A stretch of DNA of 64,000 nucleotides from Paraclostridium dentum (lineage in GTDB: Bacteria; Bacillota; Clostridia; Peptostreptococcales; Peptostreptococcaceae). The notes beneath the pieces were generated by a model. That model ran no database searches. It was given only the letters and a program-made list of their open reading frames with translations, and had not been told where the DNA came from. The DNA lies in the NCBI RefSeq assembly GCF_012922555.1, contig NZ_WIPK01000007.1, positions 62,001 through 126,000 of the forward strand, given 5' to 3'. The position numbers were made by a program, and so were the translations under genes. This document shows, one piece after another, positions 17,956 through 26,062 of the stretch (the stretch's first letter is position 1; the number at the start of each line of letters is the position of its first letter).

Positions 17956-18630
17956 ATGATGAAAATAAATAGCATATCAATATTTGATAATATAAAACCA
18001 GAAAGTAAAGAACAGTTAGAGAAGATAATGACAAGTTTTCATGCACAAAGAAAAGAAACTTTATTCCTAGAAAAAGAATTTATTGATAATTTGTATTTTA
18101 TAGAAAAAGGAAAAGTATCTATATACAAAATAAATGAAAATGGTGAGAGAAAAGTAATATTCATATTTAAAAACGGTGATGTAATAAATGATCTTTCATT
18201 AGATCAAGAAAAAAACACTATTTTCGCTTGTGAAATATTTGAAAGATCCACTATATTGAAGTGCCCTGCGTCTGAATTCATAAAAATAATGGAAAATGAC
18301 TTTAATTTAATGAAAAATATATTGGTTCATACTCAAAATATTAATAGAAGGCTATACAGGCAACTAAAAAACTCTTCTTCTCTAAATATAGATAAAAAAC
18401 TTGCAGCAAAACTATATAGAATGGGAAAAGAGTTTGGAGTAGAACAGGGAGAATGGACACTTATTAAAGCAAACATAAGTATTACATATATAGCAGAAAT
18501 GCTGGGGTGTAAAAGGGAAAGTTTATCAAGAACAATGAAACAATTGCAAGACTATGGATTGGTCAAAATTGTAAATAAAAATATTTATATAAAAAAAGAA
18601 GGTTTGTCTAAATACTTTAAAGGCAATTAA
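17956..18630 (+). CDS. Crp/Fnr-family transcriptional regulator
   Basis: 224 residues: an N-terminal cyclic-nucleotide-binding-like sensor domain (FIEKGKVSIYKINENGERKV) and a C-terminal winged helix (ITYIAEMLGCKRESLSRTMKQL). Only scattered Cys are present and no Fnr-type N-terminal Cys cluster, so heme, NO or another ligand is more likely than an iron-sulfur cluster. It sits between a SagB-like gene and asrABC, and is a good candidate regulator of both; the target sites are inference. It is followed by its own terminator. Confidence 0.85.
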   Translation: MMKINSISIFDNIKPESKEQLEKIMTSFHAQRKETLFLEKEFIDNLYFIEKGKVSIYKINENGERKVIFIFKNGDVINDLSLDQEKNTIFACEIFERSTILKCPASEFIKIMENDFNLMKNILVHTQNINRRLYRQLKNSSSLNIDKKLAAKLYRMGKEFGVEQGEWTLIKANISITYIAEMLGCKRESLSRTMKQLQDYGLVKIVNKNIYIKKEGLSKYFKGN

Positions 18631-18638
18631 TAGAGAAT

Positions 18639-18677
18639 GCATATAACAATGTAATTAATGTTATGTGTATTTTTTTT
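18639..18677 (+). terminator. Terminator after Crp/Fnr gene
   Basis: GCATATAACA / TGTTATGTGT stem followed by eight T. The hairpin is A/T-rich. Confidence 0.65.
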
Positions 18678-18776
18678 GTAAATTCGATAAAAAGATATCA
18701 ATATTGTTATATATATCACAGACATTCAAAAAATCGTATGCTACTATATCTTTAATAAAATATAGGAGGAGAGATT

Positions 18777-19787
18777 ATGAAGATAAAATTGAATAGAGCA
18801 AACTTCGATAAAGGTCTTAAGTTATTGAAATCGGAATATAAAGTTTTTGCGCCTGTAACGACCCCTTTTAAAGGAGTTTACTCTGATACAGATTTAACTA
18901 AATATGAGGAAATAAGTAGTATAGATGATATAGAGTTTAATAAAAAATCTAACTTTTCACCAAAAGAAATTATACTACCTATAACTCAAACATTATTTTA
19001 TTTTACAGAAAAGGAATATAAAACTAGTGATATAGATGATAAAAAATTGATTATATTTTTAAGAGCTTGTGATATAAATGGAGTAAAAAGGTTAGATGAG
19101 ATTTACCTTAATAACGGTATTGAAAAAGATTATTTTTATGAAAGATTAAGAGAAAAAGTAAAGTTTGTTCTAATTGGATGTAAAGAAAGTTTTAGAAATT
19201 GTTTTTGTGTAAGTATGGGCTCCAACAAAACTGATAATTACTCAATGGCATTAAATATAGATAATGATGAAATTTACTTGGATATAAAAGATGAAGATTT
19301 AAATATATTTAGTGGTGAAGATACTGAGTTTGAAGTTAATTACGTTAAGGAAAACCTTATCTACTTAGAATTGCCTAAGAATATAAATCCGATAGAACTA
19401 GCAAAGCATGAAATGTGGAATGAATATGATTCTAGATGTATAGGATGTGGACGATGCAATTTTGTCTGTCCAACTTGTACTTGCTTTACTATGCAAGATA
19501 TATACTACAAAGAAAATGAAAATGTAGGAGAAAGAAGAAGGTTCTGGGCGTCTTGTCAGGTAGATGGATACACAAATATGGCAGGTGGTCATTCTTTTAG
19601 AAAAAAACAAGGTGAAAGAATGAGATTTAAAGTGATGCATAAGATATACGACTTTGATAAAAGATTTGGATACCAAATGTGCGTAGGATGTGGAAGATGC
19701 GATGATGCCTGTCCACAATATATATCTTTTTCACAATGCGTAGAAAAAATAAAAGGCATAGCAGATATCAATGAGGAGGTAAAGTAG
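18777..19787 (+). CDS. asrA: Anaerobic sulfite reductase subunit A
   Basis: 336 residues. AsrA is the iron-sulfur electron-transfer subunit of NADH-dependent anaerobic sulfite reductase. Two 4Fe-4S ferredoxin-type motifs are near the C-terminus: CIGCGRCNFVCPTC and CVGCGRCDDACPQ. The N-terminal part matches the AsrA body, including the FLRACDINGVKRLDEIYL stretch. GGAGGAG precedes the ATG. The stop codon abuts the asrB start. Together with asrB, asrC and an FNT channel this is the classical clostridial asr operon that makes sulfide from sulfite. Confidence 0.95.
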   Translation: MKIKLNRANFDKGLKLLKSEYKVFAPVTTPFKGVYSDTDLTKYEEISSIDDIEFNKKSNFSPKEIILPITQTLFYFTEKEYKTSDIDDKKLIIFLRACDINGVKRLDEIYLNNGIEKDYFYERLREKVKFVLIGCKESFRNCFCVSMGSNKTDNYSMALNIDNDEIYLDIKDEDLNIFSGEDTEFEVNYVKENLIYLELPKNINPIELAKHEMWNEYDSRCIGCGRCNFVCPTCTCFTMQDIYYKENENVGERRRFWASCQVDGYTNMAGGHSFRKKQGERMRFKVMHKIYDFDKRFGYQMCVGCGRCDDACPQYISFSQCVEKIKGIADINEEVK

Positions 19788-20579
19788 ATGAATCCATACA
19801 TACCAGTTAATTCAAAGATTATAGATATAATTAAACATACAGATATAGAATGGACATTTAGAGTTTCTAGTAAAACCGAAGGAGTCTTACCAGGAAAGTT
19901 TTATGAAATTTCAATTCCTAAATTCGGAGAAAGTCCAATATCAGTATCAGGATACGGAAAAGATTATATAGATTTTACTATAAGAAATGTAGGTAAGGTA
20001 ACTAGTGAATTATTTAATTATACAGTTGGAGATAGATTTTTTATAAGAGGACCTTATGGGAATGGATTTGATGTAAGTTTATACGAGGGAAGAGAAATTG
20101 TTATTGTAGCAGGAGGAAGTGGTCTAGCTCCTGTAAGAGGTATCGTAGAGCATTTTTATAACAATCCTGATAGATGTATACGCTTTAAGTTAATAGTTGG
20201 ATTTAAAAGCCCTCAAGATATATTATTCAAAGATGATTTAAATAAATGGAGCGAAAAACTAGACATATTGGTAACAGTAGATAATGCTGATAGTGATTAT
20301 GATGGAAATATAGGATTAGTTACAAAGTATATCCCAGAGTTGAAAATAGATGATATAAATAACATGTCTGCAGTAGTTGTTGGACCCCCTATGATGATGA
20401 AATTTACAGTAGCAGAGTTTTTAAAAAGAAATCTATCTGAGCACAACATATGGGTATCTTACGAAAGAAAAATGTGCTGTGGTGTAGGTAAATGTGGACA
20501 CTGTAAAATGGATGATACTTATATTTGTATAGATGGACCTGTATTTGATTATTCTTATGCAAAGAATTTAATAGATTAG
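19788..20579 (+). CDS. asrB: Anaerobic sulfite reductase subunit B (flavin/NADH subunit)
   Basis: 263 residues of the ferredoxin-NADP reductase fold: a flavin-binding N-terminal half (FYEISIP and GESPISVSG), an NAD(P)H-binding half (VIVAGGSGLAPVRG) and a C-terminal 2Fe-2S site of the DHODB type (CCGVGKCGHCKM, then C). It passes electrons from NADH to the AsrA clusters. It starts directly after the asrA stop codon with GAGGAGG inside the end of asrA. The order and content match the known asrABC operon exactly. Confidence 0.95.
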   Translation: MNPYIPVNSKIIDIIKHTDIEWTFRVSSKTEGVLPGKFYEISIPKFGESPISVSGYGKDYIDFTIRNVGKVTSELFNYTVGDRFFIRGPYGNGFDVSLYEGREIVIVAGGSGLAPVRGIVEHFYNNPDRCIRFKLIVGFKSPQDILFKDDLNKWSEKLDILVTVDNADSDYDGNIGLVTKYIPELKIDDINNMSAVVVGPPMMMKFTVAEFLKRNLSEHNIWVSYERKMCCGVGKCGHCKMDDTYICIDGPVFDYSYAKNLID

Positions 20580-20590
20580 GAGGTATAACT

Positions 20591-21559
20591 ATGATAAGAG
20601 ATTTAAATACTAAGAAAGTAATGAAAAATGCTTTTAGAATAACTAAAACTAAATATGAAACTTCTCTTAGAGTGAGAATACCAGGTGGAAGTGTAGATCC
20701 AGAAAGTTTGATGATAATTTCTAAGATAGCTACAGAGTATGGAAATGGCGAAATACATATTACCACTAGACAAGGTTTTGAAATACTGGGTATAAAGATG
20801 GAAGATATGGAAGAAGTAAACAAACTTATACAACCAGTAATTGAAAAAATGGATATAAACCAGGCAGAAAAAGAAGAAGGATATCCAGCTGCAGGCACTA
20901 GAAATATATCTGCATGTATAGGAAACAAAGTCTGTCCAAAGGCTCAATATCACACAACAAACTTTGCAAAGAGAATAGAAAAAGCTATCTATCCAAATGA
21001 TTTACACTTTAAGGTAGCGCTAACTGGCTGTCCAAATGACTGTATAAAGGCGAGAACCCATGACTTTGGAATAATAGGCATGACACGTCCTTTATATGAA
21101 AAAGAGAGATGTATATCATGTGGAGCTTGTGTTAAAAAATGTGAAAAACTATCCACTAAAGCTTTACGAATGGAAAACTATAAAATCGTAAGAGATCACG
21201 ATAAATGCATAGGATGTGGAGAGTGTACTTTAAACTGTCCTACTTCAGCATGGACTAGAGATGAAAAGAAATACTACAGACTAGCAATCATGGGTAGAAC
21301 AGGTAAAAAAAACCCAAGACTAGCAGAAGATTTCTTATTGTGGGCAGATGAAGAATCTATAATAAAAATAATACTTAATACTTATAAATATGTAGATCAA
21401 TATATAGCTAAAGATGCTCCAGGAGGAAAAGAACATATAGGATATATAGTTGATAGAACAGGATTTATGGAATTTAAAAAGTGGGCATTAGAAGGTGTAA
21501 ATTTAGATGATATAGCAAAAGTAAATGAAAATATTTACTGGAGTGGAATCAAATATTAA
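20591..21559 (+). CDS. asrC: Anaerobic sulfite reductase subunit C (siroheme subunit)
   Basis: 322 residues. Catalytic subunit of the sulfite/nitrite reductase family. ITTRQGFEI is the siroheme-side strand; the Cys ligands of the siroheme-linked cluster are in CIGNKVCPK and LTGCPNDCIKA. A ferredoxin insert follows (CISCGACVKKCEKL and CIGCGECTLNCPTS). Reaction: six-electron reduction of sulfite to sulfide. AGGAGG precedes the ATG, which lies 11 bases after asrB. Full length; all metal ligands are present. Confidence 0.95.
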   Translation: MIRDLNTKKVMKNAFRITKTKYETSLRVRIPGGSVDPESLMIISKIATEYGNGEIHITTRQGFEILGIKMEDMEEVNKLIQPVIEKMDINQAEKEEGYPAAGTRNISACIGNKVCPKAQYHTTNFAKRIEKAIYPNDLHFKVALTGCPNDCIKARTHDFGIIGMTRPLYEKERCISCGACVKKCEKLSTKALRMENYKIVRDHDKCIGCGECTLNCPTSAWTRDEKKYYRLAIMGRTGKKNPRLAEDFLLWADEESIIKIILNTYKYVDQYIAKDAPGGKEHIGYIVDRTGFMEFKKWALEGVNLDDIAKVNENIYWSGIKY

Positions 21560-21578
21560 CTTAAACTAGGGGGTAATT

Positions 21579-22349
21579 ATGCATAACGAAACACTTGAAA
21601 AATTAACAGTCGCTGCTAAGAACAAAGTTAATTTATTAAATAGCAGTAGATTAAAATACATTGTATCATCAGCTTTTGCAGGCCTTTATGTTGGTATAGG
21701 AATATTATTAATTTTTACAATAGGTGGACTTTTAACATCAGCTAATTCTCCTATGACAAAACTTATGATGGGTGTATCATTCGCTATAGCATTAAGTTTA
21801 GTTGTAATGACTGGTAGTGAACTATTTACAGGTAACAACATGGTAATGACAGCTGGTACGTTAAACAAAGGCACTAGTACTAAAGACTTACTCAGAGTAT
21901 GGGCTTATAGTTTTGTAGGCAATTTGCTTGGATCGCTTTTGGTTGCTGGATTATTTGTAGGTACAGGACTTGTTAATAAAGGAGCTGTAATGGAGTTTTT
22001 CACTACAACATCCTTAGCTAAAGCATCACTTCCATTTATGGACCTTTTCTTTAGAGGAGTACTTTGTAACATACTAGTATGCGTGGCTGTAATGTGCTCA
22101 TTTAGAACAAATGATGATACTGCAAAGTTAATAATAATATTTATGTGTTTATTTGCTTTCATAACTAGTGGGTTTGAACATAGTGTAGCTAATATGACTA
22201 TATTTGGAGTAGCATTGTTTTCAAGCGCTATCAAAGGAGCTACTCTTATGGGCGCAATATATAATTTGTTTATAGTTACATTAGGAAACATAGCAGGTGG
22301 AGCACTAGTAATGGGTGCTGGTGCATATATATTGGGTAAAAAAGATTAA
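21579..22349 (+). CDS. FNT-family channel, probably hydrosulfide (AsrD/HSC-type)
   Basis: 256 residues with six hydrophobic segments and the formate/nitrite transporter signatures SAFAGLYVGIGILL and FRGVLCNILVCVAV. In Clostridioides difficile a member of this family linked to the asr operon was characterised as a hydrosulfide channel, so export of the HS- made by AsrABC is the best call here. It starts 19 bases after asrC with GGGGG upstream and is followed by a strong terminator. Substrate is assigned from context rather than from selectivity residues. Confidence 0.85.
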   Translation: MHNETLEKLTVAAKNKVNLLNSSRLKYIVSSAFAGLYVGIGILLIFTIGGLLTSANSPMTKLMMGVSFAIALSLVVMTGSELFTGNNMVMTAGTLNKGTSTKDLLRVWAYSFVGNLLGSLLVAGLFVGTGLVNKGAVMEFFTTTSLAKASLPFMDLFFRGVLCNILVCVAVMCSFRTNDDTAKLIIIFMCLFAFITSGFEHSVANMTIFGVALFSSAIKGATLMGAIYNLFIVTLGNIAGGALVMGAGAYILGKKD

Positions 22350-22410
22350 TCAATCAATAGGTTTTAGTAAGGTATATTGGGTTAAAATAAAATTAGTAAG
22401 ATATAATCAA

Positions 22411-22456
22411 AAAGAGTATCTATTGAAATTGTTCACTTTCAATAGATACTCTTTTT
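22411..22456 (+). terminator. Terminator of the asr operon
   Basis: AAAGAGTATCTATTGAAA and its complement, with T run after. Confidence 0.85.
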
Positions 22457-22511
22457 ATTTTAAGTATGTTGTTATATAGCTAATTAACAACATATTCATC
22501 TATATAAAATC

Positions 22512-22610
22512 TTATTGTTGATTTGCAACTTCTAACTCATCACTTAATAATGCAGCTCCTACTGCTAGTACAAATGGAGCTATTATTAAACTTCCTAATA
22601 GTATTGTCAT
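22512..22610 (-). CDS. Small membrane protein, 32 residues
   Basis: A short frame, MTILLGSLIIAPF at its start, with one hydrophobic helix and an acidic tail (SDELEVANQQ). The ribosome binding site is excellent (GGAGGAG, 7 bases before the ATG), which is the main support. It converges with the asr operon. Function is unknown; membrane insertion is likely. Confidence 0.6.
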   Translation of the reverse strand: MTILLGSLIIAPFVLAVGAALLSDELEVANQQ

Positions 22611-22860
22611 GTATAACTCCTCCTTTTCTTATCTTTATTTGATAAGTTTATTATACATGTACAACTTTAAAATAGCCTGACATAAAGCTTAACTAAGTTT
22701 TACATTTTTGATAGGCTTTATTACATATATACAAAGTTTGAGGATAGTTATATTTTAGTACCTAATTTATAGATTTCAGTCCATTTCTAAATTAAAAGTT
22801 GTGATTTATGATATTCTATAATAAATTAATTTTAAATTTTAAGCTCAGGAGGGTTTATAT

Positions 22861-23049
22861 ATGTTAAATTATTCAAAAAATCAAATTAGCATAAATACGT
22901 ATATATGGAAAACTTTAAAAGTTTTTAACTTTTTTGATAGTCCAAAGTTTATATTGATATTAGCAAGTATATCTAAAGTTTTTAGAAATATTATCTGGGC
23001 GTTATTAGGGTTCGTAGAACCTCCTATTAGCCATAAATACAACATATAA
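22861..23049 (+). CDS. Small protein of unknown function, 62 residues
   Basis: MLNYSKNQISINTYIWKTLK opens a 62-residue frame with a strong AGGAGGG site 8 bases before the ATG. It is basic and moderately hydrophobic (KFILILASIS, then IIWALLGFVEPP) with a possible amphipathic or membrane helix. No family recognised. An inverted repeat, GAACGCAATAAATA / TATTTATTGCGTTC, lies 23-70 bases downstream. Confidence 0.55.
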   Translation: MLNYSKNQISINTYIWKTLKVFNFFDSPKFILILASISKVFRNIIWALLGFVEPPISHKYNI

Positions 23050-23430
23050 AATTATTAATCACAAAAAATATGAACGCAATAAATACATCAATTTCTTTAA
23101 TCAATATATTTATTGCGTTCTGTAGCTATATGTGTATGATAAATGATGACAAACCCCTTATGGAGAGGAGTATTAATTAAATCGTATCTAGCTTATAAAG
23201 ATATCCCTGCTAGATACAAATATATTATAACACCTATCGCTAACATGTTTTAATTTGAATATTTAATAGCACTTATTAAATATCTAAATATGCAACAGTA
23301 ATATTTATAGATAAGTTAACAGAAGTCATATATTAACATAAAAATAAACAATTAATTTGATTTTTTATCAAATTAATTGTATTATTAAAACCTAAATAAA
23401 ATTTTAGATTTTTAATAAAATACCGATGAA

Positions 23431-23472
23431 AAATGCCTCCAAACTATAAATTTAGTTATGGAGGTATTTTTT
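23431..23472 (+). terminator. Orphan terminator-like hairpin
   Basis: AATGCCTCCAAACTA / TAGTTATGGAGGTATT stem followed by a T run. The nearest plus-strand gene ends 380 bases upstream, so it may end a small RNA. Confidence 0.55.
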
Positions 23473-23569
23473 ACGCTTAAAGAAAATATGTTTAACTAAT
23501 ATTTATGGATAACATCTAGAGCATCATAATTTCGATGCTTTAGTGAAGTAAAAAATAACATTTTGAGCA

Positions 23570-23608
23570 ACGGACGAAGTCGTTGTCGACATGAGCGAAG
23601 CGAATTTT
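23570..23608. repeat. GC-rich intergenic patch with iterated CGAAG units
   Basis: GGACGAAGTCGTTGTCGAC and ATGAGCGAAGCGAATTTT stand out against the AT-rich surroundings. The iterated CGAAG/GCGAAGCG pattern suggests a dispersed intergenic repeat or the remnant of a gene end. Only one copy is in the window. Confidence 0.3.
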
Positions 23609-23685
23609 ATATATTGATTGTAATTATTTTCCATTTAAACTGTGCTATACTTTTATCATAAAATTTTTAAACTTGGGGGATTAAA

Positions 23686-24675
23686 ATGTGTAGTGATATT
23701 AAGGTTATAAAAAAAGAAGTAAGGGACTTCTTGATAATTAACTTTAGCTTAATTACTTTTATATCTATTTTCATATTTATTCGCGCTGCAAAACCAAACA
23801 GCATTTCATTTTTATCAAGCTTTGCAGGATTATTTATGTACATTCCCGCATTTTCAGCAATTATAGTTTTAAATAGAAGTTCTTATTATGCTTTTCCCTC
23901 GTCAATATATAGATTTTTTAATATCTTTTCTATTGCCACAATTACAAAGATAATTTTATGTATAATTGAATCTTTGTTTATAAACAACCTAAGGATATCT
24001 TTTTTAGTAGATGTTCTAGTATCTTGTTATCTTATAACTAGCATTTTTATGAATTCATCTGATTTCGAAATTTTAAATTTATGCTTTAATAAAAACTTTA
24101 AAAAAGTTGTATTTGTAATATTGATTTCTTTAGCAATAACTACAATTAGCAATTTATCACAATTAAAATATATGCAAATTAGTCCTATAAATATTTTAGA
24201 TTCAATTATGAGAGTTTTATTTATAGTAGGTTTAAATGTAGTCTTTGGTTGTAATCTATTCTTTGGAGAGGAGTTTGGCTGGCGATACTTCTTACAACCT
24301 CGCTTACAAAATCTTTACGGAAAAAGATTAGGAGTTATTTTATTAGGTCCAATATGGGGGATTTGGCATTTACCCCTTTGTGTAACTTTGTATAGCCCTG
24401 AAAGTCCAATATACTGTATTATTACTCATATAATTGCCTGTACTACCCTTGGAGTATTTTTAGGATATACTTACATGAAAACCGAGAACCTCTGGGCTCC
24501 TATGCTAGTACATTTGTTAAATAACTCGATTGCACCTATAATTGGTAATTCATACGGCAAAGTTTATACACTAAACACTCTTTTTTATGAGATTTTACTG
24601 TATTCAATAGTATTCTTGCCATTTTTACTTACAAAAGAATATCGATCTAATCAAAAATTATATATTGATAATTAA
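23686..24675 (+). CDS. CPBP family intramembrane protease (paralogue 2)
   Basis: 329 residues and strongly similar to the protein at 8276-9274, most of all in the C-terminal half (FFGEEFGWRYFLQPRLQ, then GIWHLPLC and CTTLGVFLGY). The catalytic EExxxR, IWH and HLLNN motifs are kept. About eight membrane segments. GGGGG precedes the ATG. Single gene, bounded by a terminator. The two copies share their N-terminal pattern (IKVIKKEVRDFL), so they arose by duplication. Substrate unknown. Confidence 0.85.
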   Translation: MCSDIKVIKKEVRDFLIINFSLITFISIFIFIRAAKPNSISFLSSFAGLFMYIPAFSAIIVLNRSSYYAFPSSIYRFFNIFSIATITKIILCIIESLFINNLRISFLVDVLVSCYLITSIFMNSSDFEILNLCFNKNFKKVVFVILISLAITTISNLSQLKYMQISPINILDSIMRVLFIVGLNVVFGCNLFFGEEFGWRYFLQPRLQNLYGKRLGVILLGPIWGIWHLPLCVTLYSPESPIYCIITHIIACTTLGVFLGYTYMKTENLWAPMLVHLLNNSIAPIIGNSYGKVYTLNTLFYEILLYSIVFLPFLLTKEYRSNQKLYIDN

Positions 24676-24695
24676 CATATATATTGAATTTTATA

Positions 24696-24737
24696 AAATA
24701 ACACCCAACTCTAAAATTTAGACTTGGGTGTTATTTT
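24696..24737. terminator. Bidirectional terminator
   Basis: AAATAACACCCAA / TTGGGTGTTATTTT stem between the CPBP gene and the convergent RHH gene. Confidence 0.8.
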
Positions 24738-24757
24738 AGCTCTATTATAATTAATAC

Positions 24758-24988
24758 CTATAACTGTTCTTTCTTTAGTTTTAGGTATTCTATTCTTTCT
24801 AACTTGTGTTTAGTATCTTTTAAAACTGTTTTTTCTACTAAAGGATCTTTTTTCAGATACTCATAAACTGCTTTAACAATAACTGTATTTAGATTATCTC
24901 CATCTCGTTCTGCCTTTAAATCAAGCTCTTTTTTTAAATCCATACTTACCGTTACCATAGTTCTTGTATTCGCTTTACTTACTGCCAT
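24758..24988 (-). CDS. Ribbon-helix-helix (CopG-like) protein
   Basis: 76 residues. MVTVSMDLKKELDLKAERDG followed by a helix (LNTVIVKAVYEYLKKD) matches the short strand and two helices of ribbon-helix-helix DNA-binding proteins. AGGAGG lies upstream of the ATG. Antitoxins often have this fold, but no toxin gene is adjacent, so a solitary regulator is more likely. The C-terminus is lysine-rich. Confidence 0.65.
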   Translation of the reverse strand: MAVSKANTRTMVTVSMDLKKELDLKAERDGDNLNTVIVKAVYEYLKKDPLVEKTVLKDTKHKLERIEYLKLKKEQL

Positions 24989-25226
24989 TTTTACCTCCTA
25001 AAATCAATTTTGAAATATAGTGTAAATTTAAATACGTCTTTTAATTTATTTTTAAATAGTGTTATCACTTTAATAAGTAAATTTTATCATATGTTTATTA
25101 TATCAATCAATTTAAATATTAATATATATAGCTAAATTTAGTTATTTACATAATTATATTTAATACTTAAAAATCTAAAACTTACTATTTAATACAAAAG
25201 TGCAATCACTTTTTTTATAAAATAGG

Positions 25227-25255
25227 TTGAAAATAGAACATATGTTCTATATAAT
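25227..25255 (+). promoter_or_regulatory. Promoter with an embedded SOS (LexA-type) box
   Basis: A -35 TTGAAA (25227-25232) and a -10 TATAAT (25250-25255) are spaced by exactly 17 bases, and the spacer contains the palindrome AGAACATATGTTCT (25235-25248). This matches the Bacillus/Clostridium LexA operator pattern GAAC-N4-GTTC. Repressor bound there would block the promoter. It drives the two small genes that follow. Confidence 0.75.
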
Positions 25256-25287
25256 ATTGCTATAGAATCTAATTTTGGGGGGGTTCA

Positions 25288-25473
25288 ATGAAACAGCTTT
25301 CTACTGATGAAAAACTAATTGTATTAGGGTATATAGAGGAGATGTTAGATATATTTAATACTGTTTTAATTGAAGAATTTGAAGATGGGGAAGAACCAAA
25401 TATTATTTGTAATGGTAGCAAATTTTTAAAAAGAGATTTTGAATCTCTAAAAATAAAAATTCAAAATTTATAG
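25288..25473 (+). CDS. Small acidic protein, SOS-controlled
   Basis: 61 residues, acidic (EEFEDGEEPN), with no recognised domain. A GGGGGGG run lies 8 bases before the ATG. It is the first gene behind the LexA-type promoter and precedes a holin-like gene. Possibly a regulator or adaptor; I do not recognise the family. Confidence 0.6.
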   Translation: MKQLSTDEKLIVLGYIEEMLDIFNTVLIEEFEDGEEPNIICNGSKFLKRDFESLKIKIQNL

Positions 25474-25513
25474 CATTGAAAAACAGATATTTTATGAAAG
25501 GTAGTGATTTATA

Positions 25514-25747
25514 TTGATCAGTGAAATTATCAATATTGTTGGGAAAGAAGGTTCTTGGGCTTTACTTTCATTTGGATTGATACTTTACATACTAAAAGCT
25601 CAAGAAAAAAGGGATATCTTACAAGAACAAAGAGAAGAAAAATATCAAGAGATAATAGAAACTATGACATGTAAATTAGATATGCTGACTCGTCTTTCAG
25701 ATGACATAACTGATATTAAGAGTAAGTTAGAAAACACAGTACACTAG
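25514..25747 (+). CDS. BhlA/UviB-family holin-like peptide
   Basis: 77 residues. An N-terminal membrane helix (GSWALLSFGLILYILKA) is followed by a charged coiled-coil tail (QEKRDILQEQREEKYQEI). This is the BhlA/UviB holin-like pattern; UviB is named for its UV-inducible bacteriocin locus in Clostridium perfringens. The start is TTG at 25514 with AAAGGTAG upstream. The LexA-type promoter upstream fits DNA-damage induction. No lysin or bacteriocin gene is adjacent, so its partner is unknown. Confidence 0.75.
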   Translation: MISEIINIVGKEGSWALLSFGLILYILKAQEKRDILQEQREEKYQEIIETMTCKLDMLTRLSDDITDIKSKLENTVH

Positions 25748-25760
25748 TTGTTTACATATA

Positions 25761-25804
25761 AAAAAGGATTGCTATTATAATTTAATATAATAGCAATCCT
25801 TTTT
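25761..25804 (+). terminator. Terminator of the SOS operon
   Basis: A 19-bp stem starting AAAAAGGATTGCTATTATA, loop and T run. Confidence 0.85.
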
Positions 25805-25922
25805 CACTCAATATTTGATATATTCCCATAAACCCTTGAGCAACAACTAAATTTCTATAGTTACCTTTTTTCAAATCAAATTTTCTTCCCATCTGTTCCA
25901 CTGTATATCCCTCTGATTCCAT
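25782..25922 (-). pseudogene. Possible gene remnant, 46 codons
   Basis: An open frame reads MESEGYTVEQMGRKFDLKKG and runs into the terminator. The frame stays open upstream of the ATG (VFKYISKSYNDFTEY), with no ribosome binding site at the ATG, so it looks like the 3' end of a decayed gene. Family unknown. Confidence 0.3.
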
Positions 25923-26062
25923 ATACTCTGTAAAATCATTGTAAGATTTACTTATATATTTGAATACAAATTTAAGAAAATCTTAAGATTTATAATCCCA
26001 AAATAATGTTAGTATTTATATTAGTTAAAAAATTTAATTTTGAAGGGAGAAGTTTTAAAGTT

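Larger units (their letters stand above)
23050..23685. other. Long non-coding stretch with several inverted repeats
   Basis: 636 bases without a supportable gene. It holds GAACGCAATAAATA with its complement (23072-23120), GTATCTAGC/GCTAGATAC (23185-23217), a terminator-like hairpin (23431-23472), AGCATC/GATGCT (23520-23541) and a locally GC-rich patch at 23570-23608. One or more small RNAs are possible. Confidence 0.35.
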
